Positions 20,791 to 30,707 of a stretch of 64,000 nucleotides of DNA are shown piece after piece. The notes under the pieces were generated by a model. The model saw only the letters and a list, made by a program, of their open reading frames with translations. It ran no database searches and was not told where the DNA came from. The translations under genes and the position numbers were made by a program. Position 1 is the first letter of the stretch. The number at the start of each line of letters is the position of its first letter. This DNA is from Nonomuraea montanisoli (GTDB taxonomy: Bacteria > Actinomycetota > Actinomycetes > Streptosporangiales > Streptosporangiaceae): positions 1-64,000 of the forward strand of contig NZ_JABWGN010000010.1 of NCBI RefSeq assembly GCF_013363975.1, in the 5' to 3' direction.

Positions 20791-21792
20791 TCAGCCGGCG
20801 TTGCGCAGGAAGCTCCTGGCCGCCGCCACCCCCGCCTGGAACCTGCTGGTGGCGTCCAGGTCGCGCATCAGCGTGGCGATGTGCCGGCGGCAGCTCCGCA
20901 CCGACATGCCGAGCTTCCTGGCCACGACCTCGTCGGTGTAGCCCTTGGCCATCAGCGCGGCGATGGACTGCTGGAGGTCGTCGGCCACGTCGGCGTAGCC
21001 GAACTCGATGCCCTCCAGGGGCGTGGCCATCTCCCACAGGTGGTTGAACAGGTCGAGGAAGAACTGCGCGATGCCGTGGTCGCGGACCCGCGCGACGTTC
21101 GCCTCCTCGCCGCCCGAGCCGAACATGACGACCAGCGAGCGGTCGAACACCACCGCCGAGCGCGGGATGTGGCTCAGCGTGTAGACGACCGCGCCGGCGT
21201 CGGTGAGCCGCTTCATCCGCATGCGGGTGGACACGTCGCCGCGGTTGCGGTGCTGGCAGATGATGCGCACCACCACTCCCCTGGCCAGCAGGGCGAGGAA
21301 CGTCTCCGACAGGTCGCCGGTCACGCCGCCGCTCGCCTGCAGCACCAGCACCTCGTCGCGGCAGGCGTCGCTGGCGGTCTTCAGGAAGCCGCGCACCTCC
21401 ATGGAGCCCACCAGGTAGTCCACGGCGCGCGGGCCCGTGGACGCCTCCGCCGCGATGTAGTCGGGCTGGAAGGTGCCGATCCGCTCCCGGATCTGGTCGA
21501 TCAGCTCGCGCCGGTGGTAGATCTCCCGCTCGACGGACGACACCAGCGAGGCGGCGGCCAGCTCCGGGTCCACGGGTACGAACCGCAGGCCCGCGCTGTC
21601 GTCCACCCGCAGCAGCCGGCTCTCCACCAGGTGCTCCACCGCCGCGCTCACCTCGCGCACGGCCAGGCCGAGGTCCTCGGCGGCCGCCTCGACCGACTCG
21701 ATCGCGCCCTTGCGGGAGGCGTAGCGGTACACGTCTGTCACATGGTCGCCGCCGGCCGGCGTACGTCCTGGGAACAGTGCCGTCATGGTCAT
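20791..21792 (-). CDS. LuxR-type regulator with TrmB-like N-terminus
   Basis: This 333-residue regulator has a winged-helix-like N-terminal segment (about 20-75), a central domain (about 110-260) resembling the PLD-like sensor part of TrmB-type proteins, and a C-terminal LuxR-type HTH (about 275-325) with KGYTDEVVARKLGMS. The ATG at 21792 is preceded by GGAGG at seven bases, which favours it over the ATG two codons downstream. It is the last gene of the large minus-strand array, 23 bases after rmlA, and may act on the cluster in response to a small ligand. It lacks a receiver domain. Confidence 0.85.
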   Translation of the reverse strand: MTMTALFPGRTPAGGDHVTDVYRYASRKGAIESVEAAAEDLGLAVREVSAAVEHLVESRLLRVDDSAGLRFVPVDPELAAASLVSSVEREIYHRRELIDQIRERIGTFQPDYIAAEASTGPRAVDYLVGSMEVRGFLKTASDACRDEVLVLQASGGVTGDLSETFLALLARGVVVRIICQHRNRGDVSTRMRMKRLTDAGAVVYTLSHIPRSAVVFDRSLVVMFGSGGEEANVARVRDHGIAQFFLDLFNHLWEMATPLEGIEFGYADVADDLQQSIAALMAKGYTDEVVARKLGMSVRSCRRHIATLMRDLDATSRFQAGVAAARSFLRNAG

Positions 21793-21815
21793 GGACTTGC
21801 CTCCTTGCTCACGAG

Positions 21816-22694
21816 TCACCGGGCGGCGAACTGCTCCGCCACGGAGATCACGTACTGGCCGTAGGCCGATTTCTCCAGTTCGACGCCGAGCCGGTGGCAG
21901 GTCTCGGCGTCGATGTAGCCCATCCGGAGGGCGATCTCCTCCAGGCACGCGATCCGCACGCCCTGCCGCTGCTCCAGGAGCTGGACGTACTGCCCGGCCT
22001 GGAGAAGCGCCTCCGGGGTGCCCGCGTCGAGCCAGGCGAAGCCGCGGCCGAGGTCGACCAGCTTGGCCTTGCCCCGCTCCAGATAGGCGCGGTTGACGTC
22101 GGTGATCTCCAGCTCGCCCCGCGCCGACGGCGAGAGGTTCTTGGCGATGTCGACGACGTCGTTGTCGTAGAGGTAGAACCCGACGACCGCCCGGTTGGAG
22201 CGGGGCGCCGCGGGCTTCTCCTCGACGGACAGCAGCCGGCCGCGCGCGTCGGTCTCGGCGATGCCGTACCTCTCGGGGTCGCGCACCGGGTAGCCGAACA
22301 GGACGCAGCCGTCGATGTCACGGCATTCCTGCCGCAGGATCTCCTGGAAGGAGTAGCCGTGGAAGACGTTGTCGCCGAGGATGAGCGCCACCGGGTCGTC
22401 GCCGATGTGGTCGGCGCCGAGCACGAGCGCCTCGGCGATGCCGTTCGGCTCCGGCTGCTCGGTGTAGGTGATGCGCAGGCCGAGCCGGGAGCCGTCGCCC
22501 AGCAGGCGGCGGATCTGCGGCACGTCCTCCGGCGTGGTGACGACCAGGATGTCGCGGATCTCGGCCAGCATCAGCACCGAGAGCGGGAAGTAGATGAGCG
22601 GCTTGTCGTTGACCGGCAGCAGTTGCTTGGAGACCGCCAGCGTCGTGGGCAGCAGGCGCGTGCCCCGGCCGCCGGCCAGCAGGATGCCCTTCAT
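21816..22694 (-). CDS. rmlA: Glucose-1-phosphate thymidylyltransferase
   Basis: This 292-residue nucleotidyltransferase converts glucose 1-phosphate and dTTP to dTDP-glucose, the first step of deoxysugar formation. The N-terminal MKGILLAGGRGTRL signature, the LGDNVFHG segment and the YLERGKAKL region are typical of short RmlA. Its ATG overlaps the stop of rmlB (ATGA). RmlA and RmlB sit at the end of the PKS array, while the later sugar genes lie 22-30 kb away at 43-52 kb. Confidence 0.96.
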   Translation of the reverse strand: MKGILLAGGRGTRLLPTTLAVSKQLLPVNDKPLIYFPLSVLMLAEIRDILVVTTPEDVPQIRRLLGDGSRLGLRITYTEQPEPNGIAEALVLGADHIGDDPVALILGDNVFHGYSFQEILRQECRDIDGCVLFGYPVRDPERYGIAETDARGRLLSVEEKPAAPRSNRAVVGFYLYDNDVVDIAKNLSPSARGELEITDVNRAYLERGKAKLVDLGRGFAWLDAGTPEALLQAGQYVQLLEQRQGVRIACLEEIALRMGYIDAETCHRLGVELEKSAYGQYVISVAEQFAAR

Positions 22695-23647
22695 GTGTCC
22701 CCCTCGTGTCTGGTGCGGTACCACGCGACGGTCTCGGCCAGCCCCTCCTCGAAGGGCACCAGCGGGCGGTAGCCGAGGCCGCGCAGCTTGGAGTCGTCCA
22801 GGGAGTAGCGGCGGTCGTGCCCGGGCCGGTCGGCGACGTGCCGGACGAGGTCGGGGCCGGCGCCGCAGGCGCGCAGCAGCATCGCGGTCAGCTCGCGGTT
22901 GGTCAGCTCCGTGCCGCCGCCGATGTGGTACACCTCGCCGGCCACGCCCTTCTCGACGACCTGGTGGACGCCGCGGCAGTGGTCGTCCACGTGGATCCAC
23001 TCGCGTGCGTTGCCGCCGTCGCCGTACAGGGGGACGGGCCGGCCGGCCAGCAGGTTCGTGACGAACAGCGGGATGATCTTCTCGGGGTACTGGCGGGGCC
23101 CGTAGGTGTTGCCGCAGCGGGTGACGCGCACGTCCATGCCGTGGGTGCGGGCGTGGGCGAGGGCCATGAGGTCGCCGGCGGCCTTCGAGGCGGCGTACGG
23201 GGAGTTCGGCCGGAGCGGGCTGTCCTCGGCCCAGGAGCCGGCGTCGATCGAGCCGTACACCTCGTCGGTGGAGACCTGGACGAACGTGGGCACGCCCGCG
23301 TCGAGCGCGGCCCGCAGCAGCGTCTCGACGCCCGCCACGTTGGTGCGCACGAACCGGTCGGCGGCGGCGATCGAACGGTCCACGTGGCTCTCGGCCGCGA
23401 AGTTGACGACGAGGTCGTGGCCGGGCATGAGCCGCGACACCAGGCCGGGGTCGGCGATGTCCCCCCGGACGAACGTCAGCCGCCGGTGGAGCAGCACCGG
23501 CTCCAGGTTGGCGACGTCGCCGGCGTAGGTGAGGGCGTCGAGCACGGTCACCTCGGCGTCGTCCCAGCCGGGGTAGGCGCCGCCGAGCAGGTTCCGGACG
23601 TACGCCGAGCCGATGAACCCGGCGGCGCCGGTGACGAGGATCCGCAT
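22691..23647 (-). CDS. rmlB: dTDP-glucose 4,6-dehydratase
   Basis: This 318-residue short-chain dehydrogenase/reductase makes dTDP-4-keto-6-deoxyglucose. It has the NAD-binding TGAAGFIGS, the STDEVYG catalytic segment and a YxxxK pair in SPYAASK. Two starts are possible: the ATG at 23647 and an in-frame GTG at 23656 whose GTGA overlaps the stop of the ABC permease gene. The ATG puts the Rossmann motif at the usual distance. The product feeds the dehydratase, aminotransferase, methyltransferase and epimerase encoded at 44.6-49.7 kb. Confidence 0.96.
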   Translation of the reverse strand: MRILVTGAAGFIGSAYVRNLLGGAYPGWDDAEVTVLDALTYAGDVANLEPVLLHRRLTFVRGDIADPGLVSRLMPGHDLVVNFAAESHVDRSIAAADRFVRTNVAGVETLLRAALDAGVPTFVQVSTDEVYGSIDAGSWAEDSPLRPNSPYAASKAAGDLMALAHARTHGMDVRVTRCGNTYGPRQYPEKIIPLFVTNLLAGRPVPLYGDGGNAREWIHVDDHCRGVHQVVEKGVAGEVYHIGGGTELTNRELTAMLLRACGAGPDLVRHVADRPGHDRRYSLDDSKLRGLGYRPLVPFEEGLAETVAWYRTRHEGDT

Positions 23648-23652
23648 GGCGC

Positions 23653-24816
23653 TCACCCCAGGGCCCGGGTGCGGCGGCCGAACAGGACCAGGGAGGCGCC
23701 CAGCAGCAGGGCGGCCATCGCGGCGAGCACCCCGAGCTGCGGCAGCACCGCGCCGATGCCCGTGCCGGGCACGGCCAGCTTCAGCAGCGCGTCCATGCCC
23801 CAGGCGTGCGGGAACAGGTGGCCGACGGCGTTGAGCACGTCGCCGGACGACTCGCGCGGCCACAGGCAGCCGCCCAGCATGCCGAGCACGACGCCGAGCG
23901 GCGGCCCGATGGCCGGGGCCTGGTCGGGGGTGCGCAGCAGCGTGCCGACGAGGATCGCCGCCCCGGTGGAGACCAGCGCGAACGTCCCGACGACGGCCGC
24001 CACCCCGAGCGGGTCGCCCCAGTGGACGCCGAAAGCGAGCGCGCTGACCGCCATGATGAGCGCGGCCTGGGCGAGGGCGACGAGGAGGCGGCTCAGCGCC
24101 TCGCCGAGCAGCACCGACCGGTGCCGGACGGGGGCGGTCAGCGCCCGCTGGAGCATGCCGAGCCGGCGGCTCTCGACCAGCGCGGCGGCCACGGCCATGG
24201 AGTTGATGAAGGTGAACAGCAGCAGGTTCGCGGGGGCGGTGTAGGCGAAGCCGCGCGGGTCGCCGGCCGAGGTGGAGGTGTCCTTCACGGCGACGCGGCC
24301 GGACTCGGCCTGCGCCTGCCGTACGTACAGGGCGGCCTGCTCGGGGGTGACGCCCGCGGTGCGGGCGGCGCGCGTGGCCTCCTCGACGGCCGCGACCTTG
24401 CTCACGGCGACGTCGATGGCGCTGCGCGCGGCCATGCCGCTGCCGTTGGTCTCGGTGACGACGAGGTCGAGCCGGGTGGAGCCGGACGGGATGACCAGGC
24501 CCGCAGCGAGCGAGCCCTCCCGCACGCCGGAGCGCAGCTCGGCGGCCGAGGTCATCGTCGTGACCTCCAGGTCGGGGTGGCGGCGCAGCTCGGCCAGCAG
24601 GGCGGTGGTCACAGGGCCGGATCCCTCGGCGACCACGCCGACCGGCAGCCGGGAGGAGCCCGTCGTGCCGCCGCCGAGCGCCATGCCGACGAAGACGATG
24701 GAGACGAACGGCATGACGACCATGAAGAACAGGCCGACGCGGTCGCGGGTGTGGCGGCGCAGGTTCGCGGCCACGAGCGCGAGCACGGGGCGCGGGCGCA
24801 GCCCGGTGGTCGTCAT
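23653..24816 (-). CDS. ABC-2 type transporter permease
   Basis: This 387-residue membrane protein has one N-terminal transmembrane helix (about 28-48), a large extracytoplasmic domain with the VKDTSTSAG stretch, and five C-terminal helices, the layout of long ABC-2/YhgE-like permeases. It overlaps the preceding permease gene by ATGA. Together with that permease and the ATPase at 25994-26971 it forms a heteromeric exporter, most likely for the glycosylated product or for self-resistance. Confidence 0.92.
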   Translation of the reverse strand: MTTTGLRPRPVLALVAANLRRHTRDRVGLFFMVVMPFVSIVFVGMALGGGTTGSSRLPVGVVAEGSGPVTTALLAELRRHPDLEVTTMTSAAELRSGVREGSLAAGLVIPSGSTRLDLVVTETNGSGMAARSAIDVAVSKVAAVEEATRAARTAGVTPEQAALYVRQAQAESGRVAVKDTSTSAGDPRGFAYTAPANLLLFTFINSMAVAAALVESRRLGMLQRALTAPVRHRSVLLGEALSRLLVALAQAALIMAVSALAFGVHWGDPLGVAAVVGTFALVSTGAAILVGTLLRTPDQAPAIGPPLGVVLGMLGGCLWPRESSGDVLNAVGHLFPHAWGMDALLKLAVPGTGIGAVLPQLGVLAAMAALLLGASLVLFGRRTRALG

Positions 24817-25991
24817 AGCAGCAGTCCCTTCCGGAAGCCGAGGACGGCGAGGCCGCCCGCCGTCAGCGCGATGGCGCACAGGACGCCCACCGGCAGCGCC
24901 ACCGCCGCGAGCCCGGCGCCCGAGCCGGCCAGCTCGGTCAGCGCCTTGGACGTCCAGCCGTTCGGGGTGAGCAGTGCGACCGTCTGGAGCGGGCCGGGCA
25001 GGTTGTAGACCGGCACCAGGCTGCCGCCGAAGAACGCCGCCACGAACGACACGACCATGATCACGCCGTCGGCCTGGGCGTCGGTCCTGACCCGGCTGGT
25101 GACCAGCATGGTGATCGCGGCGGCGGCCAGCACGTGCGCGACCAGCACCACGGTCACGGCCGCCGGGTCGCCCCAGGTGGAGCCGAAGATGAGCACCGAG
25201 GCGCCCCAGTTGAGCAGGGCCCCGGCGACGGCCAGCGCGAACCCGACGGCGGCCTTGCCCGCGACGGGCACCCAGGCCGCGACCGGGGCGGCGCGGATCC
25301 GGTCGAGCGTGCCGAGCTTCCGCTCGGTCAGCAGCCCCCGGAACGAGGCGCCCACCACGAAGAACGCGAACAGCGCCGCCATGCCGGAGCCGTAGTAGAC
25401 CGACAGGTCGATCTTGCCGCCGGCCAGCGGGTCGTCGGCCAGGCCGATCGCCGGGCCGGCCGCGCCGTTGCGCTCCACCAGCTCCTTGACCTGGTCGCCG
25501 GGCACGCCCGCGCGCAGCACGGCCCGTACGGCCAGGGTGCGGGCGTCGACCACGGCGGAGATGCGGTCCACGATGGCGCTCGCCACCACGCCCGCGAGCG
25601 GCGACTCGGGCGTCTTCAGGACCGCCACGTCGCCGCCCTTGCCGGCGCCGACGCTCGCGCTGAACCCGGCCGGGAAGACGATCGCCGAGCCGATGGCGCC
25701 CGACTCCAGCTCCCGGCCCGCCTGCTCCCTGCTCGGCAGGTCGCGCAGCGTCACGGAGCCCTTCAGCTCCTTGGCGGCCATCACCTCGCGCCGGACGCTG
25801 GCCGGGAACTCGCCGCCGTCGAGGTCCACGAAGCCGACCGTCGCCTTCAGCGGCGGGTCGTCGCCGCCCAGGGCGAGGCCGAACAGGGTCGCCAGCGTCA
25901 CCGGGACGATCAGGGCGATGACGATCGCCGTGCCGTCGCGCAGCCGCGCGCGCAGTTCCAGCGCGCTCACCGTCCACAGGGCCCGCCACAT
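24813..25991 (-). CDS. ABC-2 type transporter permease
   Basis: This 392-residue permease has the same architecture as the next gene: an N-terminal helix after LELRARLRDG, an external domain of about 150 residues and five to six C-terminal helices ending in a short cytoplasmic tail. The ATG at 25991 lies two bases after the ATPase stop, so the exporter subunits are co-translated. Confidence 0.92.
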   Translation of the reverse strand: MWRALWTVSALELRARLRDGTAIVIALIVPVTLATLFGLALGGDDPPLKATVGFVDLDGGEFPASVRREVMAAKELKGSVTLRDLPSREQAGRELESGAIGSAIVFPAGFSASVGAGKGGDVAVLKTPESPLAGVVASAIVDRISAVVDARTLAVRAVLRAGVPGDQVKELVERNGAAGPAIGLADDPLAGGKIDLSVYYGSGMAALFAFFVVGASFRGLLTERKLGTLDRIRAAPVAAWVPVAGKAAVGFALAVAGALLNWGASVLIFGSTWGDPAAVTVVLVAHVLAAAAITMLVTSRVRTDAQADGVIMVVSFVAAFFGGSLVPVYNLPGPLQTVALLTPNGWTSKALTELAGSGAGLAAVALPVGVLCAIALTAGGLAVLGFRKGLLL

Positions 25992-25993
25992 GG

Positions 25994-26967
<974 letters not shown>

Positions 26968-26971
<4 letters not shown>

Positions 26972-28005
26972 CGGCGCCACCCCCCGGAGGCGTCGTCCCG
27001 GTCCAGCAGCTCGGCCGGGTCGCCCTTGCCGGCCACGTTCCCGGCGCAGGTCTGCCGGGTCAGGTCGGCGCCGAGCTGGAAGTCCAGCGGGGTGTTGCCG
27101 GTGATCCGGTTCCACAGGACGTGGTTGTCCAGGGCGTCGTCGCCGCCCCAGTCCTTGGAGGAGCCGATGACGAAGCCGGCGCCCATGACCGACTCGCCGC
27201 TCGGGTGGTTGTCGTGGATGTGGTTGTCCACGACGGCGACCCGGTGCGTCCCGATGAGCGCGAGGCCGACGCCGGAGATGGGCGGCCCGGCCGCGCCCAG
27301 CCCGTCGGGCTCGGCCCCGGCGGCCAGGCCGTTGCCGTGCAGGTCGTTGCCCGCCACCAGGCAGTCCCGGACGCCGCCCGCGGGCTCGCCCTCGTACACC
27401 TGGTTGAGCAGGAGCATGCCGATCGCGTTGCCGTGGCAGGCGTTGCGCACCACCCGGGCGCCGGAGGAGTTGTCGACGAAGACGCCGAAGGCGTTGGCGG
27501 ACGTCTCGTTGCCGGCGATCAGGCCGTCCGAGTCGGGGCAGAAGCTGAGCGCGACGCCGCCGTACTGGCTGCCGGAGGCGCGGCAGCCGCTCACCTCGCA
27601 GCCGCTGGACTCGCGCAGGTAGACGCCCCAGACGGCGTTGCCGCGGGCCTCCACGTCGCGCACGCTCACCCCGGCGACGGAGTGGGCGTAGATCCCGGCG
27701 CCGGAGAAGCCGGTCACGGTCAGCGCCTCGATCCTGACGTTCGCGACGGCGTCGCCGTGGACGGTGATGCCGCTGACGACGCCCTCGGAGGCGTCGTGCA
27801 GCCGGGGCACGTCGGCCGCGGCTCCGTCGCCGGGGGTCAGCACGGTCCGGCCGGGGCCGGCGCCGGTCAGCGACACGCCGCCGTGCCGGATCCAGACGCT
27901 CTCGGTGTACGTGCCCTCCGTCAGCACGATGCTCGCTCCGGGACCGGCCTCGTCCAGCGCCCGCTGGATCGACTCCCCCGGTCGTACCGTCTTCACCTGG
28001 GACAT
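26968..28005 (-). CDS. Right-handed parallel beta-helix protein (NosD/pectate-lyase-like fold)
   Basis: This 345-residue protein consists of repeated short-strand rungs with recurring Gly-Asn and Asn-Xaa-Ile patterns (for example VSGCRASGS and VAGNDLHGNG), typical of a right-handed beta-helix. There is no signal peptide, so it is probably cytoplasmic, unlike most pectinase-type members. The ATG at 28005 has AAGGAAAG in front and overlaps the end of the AcpS gene by 13 bases. Its stop overlaps the exporter ATPase. The family includes lyases, epimerases and carbohydrate-binding proteins. In a polyketide array it might shape or cyclise an intermediate or bind a sugar. That is inference only. Confidence 0.88.
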
Positions 28006-28523
28006 CGGGCACTTTCCTTCCTGTCGACGTACACGATCGCCAGCGCCACGAACAGCCCGCCGTCGCTCCCCCATCGGGCCGCCCCGGCGACGGCCGCGTC
28101 TCCCGGGGGGCGTAGCCGCTTCAGGGCGGCGTCGTGGGAGGCGCCGTGGAGCGCGTACGCGGCGCTCCCGTCCAGCACCGCCCCGGTGGAGGCGGCCAGC
28201 TCGGCGGCGGCCTCGTCCAGCAGGCGGCCCGCCCACGCGGGCGGAGCCGCGGTCACCGCCTCGAAGTCGTGCCAGCCGAACCCCGGCGCCCGGCCGCCGA
28301 CCGCCTTGATCAGGCACTCCTTGACGGAGAACGCCGTCGCCTCGGAGGTGAGCCCGCGCTCGGCCTCGGTCGTGACGTGCCGGGCGAACGCCGCACCGCC
28401 CCGCTCGACGGCCCGTGCCAGCCGCGCCGCCTCGACGACGTCCACGCCGAGGAGGACGGCGGGCCCGCCGGCGTCGTCCGGCGTGACAGGGAAGGCCGCC
28501 ACGGCGGCGGTGCCGGTGCTCAT
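27993..28523 (-). CDS. acpS: AcpS-type holo-ACP synthase, apparently intact
   Basis: This 176-residue 4'-phosphopantetheinyl transferase has the metal-binding GVDVVE motif near its N-terminus and the FSVKE motif that supplies the second acidic ligand, followed by a hydrophobic C-terminal strand. It is longer than housekeeping AcpS (about 120-130 residues) because of an N-terminal extension and an insertion rich in Ala. The ATG at 28523 overlaps the stop of the hydrolase gene. It probably activates the free-standing ACP at 38497 and perhaps the carrier at 16488. A degenerate relative is encoded 1.7 kb upstream. Confidence 0.85.
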   Translation of the reverse strand: MSTGTAAVAAFPVTPDDAGGPAVLLGVDVVEAARLARAVERGGAAFARHVTTEAERGLTSEATAFSVKECLIKAVGGRAPGFGWHDFEAVTAAPPAWAGRLLDEAAAELAASTGAVLDGSAAYALHGASHDAALKRLRPPGDAAVAGAARWGSDGGLFVALAIVYVDRKESARCPR

Positions 28524-29338
28524 GCCAGGGCGCCCGCGCAGCGCGTCACGAAGGACTCCAGGACGCCGGTGTACTCCTCGGCCCGTTCGACCATCGGGAT
28601 GTGCCCGCTCTGCTCGACCACCAGCACCTCGTTGTCCGGGTAGTCGGCCAGGAGCTCCAGCCACGGGTCCACGGGGGTCATCCGGTCGTGCCGCCCCCAG
28701 ACGTACAGGGACGGGCAGCGCACCTTGTCCAGGGCGGGCCGGACCGCGTAGCGGCGGGTGGCCTTGATGCTGCGCGCCATGCTCACCATGGACTCGGGCC
28801 GGCGCAGCATCTCGCCGACCTCGCTCATCCGCTCGTCCGAGAAGAAGCTGCGGCCGCTGTGGAACAGCGCGGCCACCATCCGCTCCCCGAACTCGTCGCC
28901 GAACGGGCGGACGCTGCCCCGCCGGTCGAAGCTGAGCCCGACGTCGGGGTCGGCGGTGAGGCCCGGCGCGCCGCTGACCGCGATCCCGCGCACCCGGTCG
29001 GGGTGGCGGCCGGCGAGGTCGATGGCGACCAGGCCGCCGAGGGAGTTGGCGCAGACGATGACGTCCTGCACGCCGGCGGCGTCGCAGGCGCGCAGCAGCG
29101 CGTCGCCGAGCTGCTCGATCGACCCGGCCACCTGCCGGTCCAGGGCGCAGATCGCCTCATGGGTACGCAGCACCGGCCATCCGGCCACCTCCAGGCGCCG
29201 GTACGGGTGCTCCCAGATCCACCCACCGGCGAACAGGGCGGACATGAACGCCACAGCCGGCCGTCCGCCTCCGGAGGCGTCCCCGCCGGGTCCGCCGGTC
29301 CTGTCGCCGAGGTTGTGCTCGGCGGTGAAGTCGATCAT
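28520..29338 (-). CDS. Alpha/beta-hydrolase
   Basis: This 272-residue alpha/beta-hydrolase has its nucleophile S99 in CANSLGG, an Asp in GRHDRMTP and a C-terminal His in SGHIPM, so the triad is complete. GGGAG lies eight bases before the ATG at 29338. Possible roles are a discrete thioesterase, an esterase or a cyclase for the neighbouring KS-CLF product. The oxyanion region (FAGGWIWEH) is unusual, with a His-Pro pair. It overlaps the acpS start. Confidence 0.88.
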   Translation of the reverse strand: MIDFTAEHNLGDRTGGPGGDASGGGRPAVAFMSALFAGGWIWEHPYRRLEVAGWPVLRTHEAICALDRQVAGSIEQLGDALLRACDAAGVQDVIVCANSLGGLVAIDLAGRHPDRVRGIAVSGAPGLTADPDVGLSFDRRGSVRPFGDEFGERMVAALFHSGRSFFSDERMSEVGEMLRRPESMVSMARSIKATRRYAVRPALDKVRCPSLYVWGRHDRMTPVDPWLELLADYPDNEVLVVEQSGHIPMVERAEEYTGVLESFVTRCAGALA

Positions 29339-29370
29339 CTTTCAGGCTCCCGTGTTCTCGCGAGGAGGGA

Positions 29371-30255
29371 TCACAGCGTGGACGCGTCCTCCGGCGTCCA
29401 CCCGCACGCGCAGGCCGCGTCCTTGCCCGCCGCCACGACCGTCCCGCAGTCCGGGCAGCGGGCGTAGTCGCGGATCGTGGCGGGGTACCAGACGCTGGTG
29501 TGCACCCGTGTGCACAGTCCGCCCTTGAAGAAGCGGCGCATGGCCCGCTGGTGCGGCCGGGCGTGGACCGCCCGCAGCGACTCGGGCCGGTCGAAGGCGC
29601 TCAGCGTGAACTTGCGGGCGCCGATGTCGAACGTGGTCACGCCCAGGAACCCCTTCGAGGACCGCAGCGACTTGACGATCTCCACGCTGAGCAGGTCCAC
29701 GTCGGCGGCCTCCGCGTCGTCGCGGATCTCCAGCCAGGTCAGCACGAGCGCGCCCGGCCGGTCGGTGCGGCCGGTCGCGGCGCGGGCGCTGACGCCGAAC
29801 TCGCGGGCCTCGTCAGCGCCGGGCACGAACCGGGCGGTGTACCCGAGCGCCTCGGCCAGCGCCAGCCGGTCGAAGCCACGGCGCACGTGGACGCCGCGCG
29901 CGTCGCGGGTGACCAGGTCGGTGCCGTGCACGGTGGCCGTGCCTCCGGTGGCGGGCATGCCGAGGTAGGACTCGCGGTGGTCGGCCACCAGGGCCCAGGA
30001 GACGGTGGCGGCGTCGGCGTCGCCGGTCACGCGGTCCACGGTGAAGCGCGCGTTGCGGAAGCGGGCCATCGTGCGGGCGGCGTGCTCGGCCAGCGCCGCG
30101 CCGGCCAGCGCCCCGCCGGAGTCGGGGTCCTCGAAGGTGTCCACCGACGCGGCCACGGCCTGGGCGTCCCCGGCCCGCCACGCTTCGAGCAGCTCCTCGG
30201 CCGCCTTCCGCACGTCCTCGTGCGCCGTCTTCGTGTCCTGCCGGGTCTCGGGCAT
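29371..30255 (-). CDS. Three-part protein: SnoaL-like, alpha/beta-barrel-like, Zn ribbon
   Basis: Residues about 12-125 of this 294-residue protein resemble a SnoaL-like/NTF2 fold (AEELLEAWRAGDA, later HGTDLVTRD). Residues about 150-255 resemble a dimeric alpha/beta-barrel of the antibiotic-biosynthesis monooxygenase kind. The C-terminus is a short zinc ribbon, CPDCG followed by CACG, with four cysteines. I know of no standard family with this order, so the division is tentative. SnoaL and barrel proteins act as polyketide cyclases or cofactor-free oxygenases. GGAG lies seven bases before the ATG at 30255, one base after the preceding stop. Confidence 0.75.
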   Translation of the reverse strand: MPETRQDTKTAHEDVRKAAEELLEAWRAGDAQAVAASVDTFEDPDSGGALAGAALAEHAARTMARFRNARFTVDRVTGDADAATVSWALVADHRESYLGMPATGGTATVHGTDLVTRDARGVHVRRGFDRLALAEALGYTARFVPGADEAREFGVSARAATGRTDRPGALVLTWLEIRDDAEAADVDLLSVEIVKSLRSSKGFLGVTTFDIGARKFTLSAFDRPESLRAVHARPHQRAMRRFFKGGLCTRVHTSVWYPATIRDYARCPDCGTVVAAGKDAACACGWTPEDASTL

Positions 30256-30256
30256 G

Positions 30257-30679
30257 TCAGGTCTCCTCGTCCTCGGGGAGGCGGGTGGAGCAGACGGCCA
30301 CGGCCAGCGCGCGTCCGTCCGTGTGGCTGACGGAGACGCGGACGCGGCTGCCGGGCCGTACCAGCTCGGCCAGCGGCGGCGCCAGGCGTACGGCGGGAGG
30401 GTGGCCGTCGCGGCAGGCGGCCGTGGCGCGGCAGGACGCGGTGGGCCGGGGCAGCACCTCCACCTGGCCGAGGCGTTCGGCCGTGGGCGGCAGCCCGAGC
30501 AGGCGCAGGACCGCGCGCTTGCCCGCCAGCCGGCCCGCCCAGTGCTGCACGCTCGCACCCGCCGCGGAGCGGACGCGTTCGGCGGCCGTGTAGACCTCCT
30601 CCAGCCGCATCCCGCCGACGAGTTGCTGCGGCCGCGTGAGTCCCGCGAAGCAGACCAGCGCACTCCCCCACCGGTTCAC
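30257..30679 (-). CDS. Degenerate AcpS-like protein (probable pseudoenzyme)
   Basis: This 140-residue protein aligns with holo-ACP synthase over WAGRLAGKRAVLRLLG and the C-terminal VSVSHT strand. Both metal ligands of AcpS appear lost: the N-terminal GxDxVE motif reads GSALVC, and the Lys-Glu of the second motif is Lys-Arg (GKRAV). It is therefore unlikely to be an active transferase and might bind carrier proteins as a scaffold or cyclase-like partner. The GTG start at 30679 has GGGGAGG seven bases upstream. It sits between the discrete AT and the SnoaL fusion in the operon. Confidence 0.8.
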   Translation of the reverse strand: MNRWGSALVCFAGLTRPQQLVGGMRLEEVYTAAERVRSAAGASVQHWAGRLAGKRAVLRLLGLPPTAERLGQVEVLPRPTASCRATAACRDGHPPAVRLAPPLAELVRPGSRVRVSVSHTDGRALAVAVCSTRLPEDEET

Positions 30680-30707
30680 TCGCCGGCCTCCCCGCTCGCG
30701 TCGCGCG

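Noticed and set aside
30257-30679. A functional AcpS
   Set aside because: The two acidic metal ligands are absent from the positions expected by alignment.
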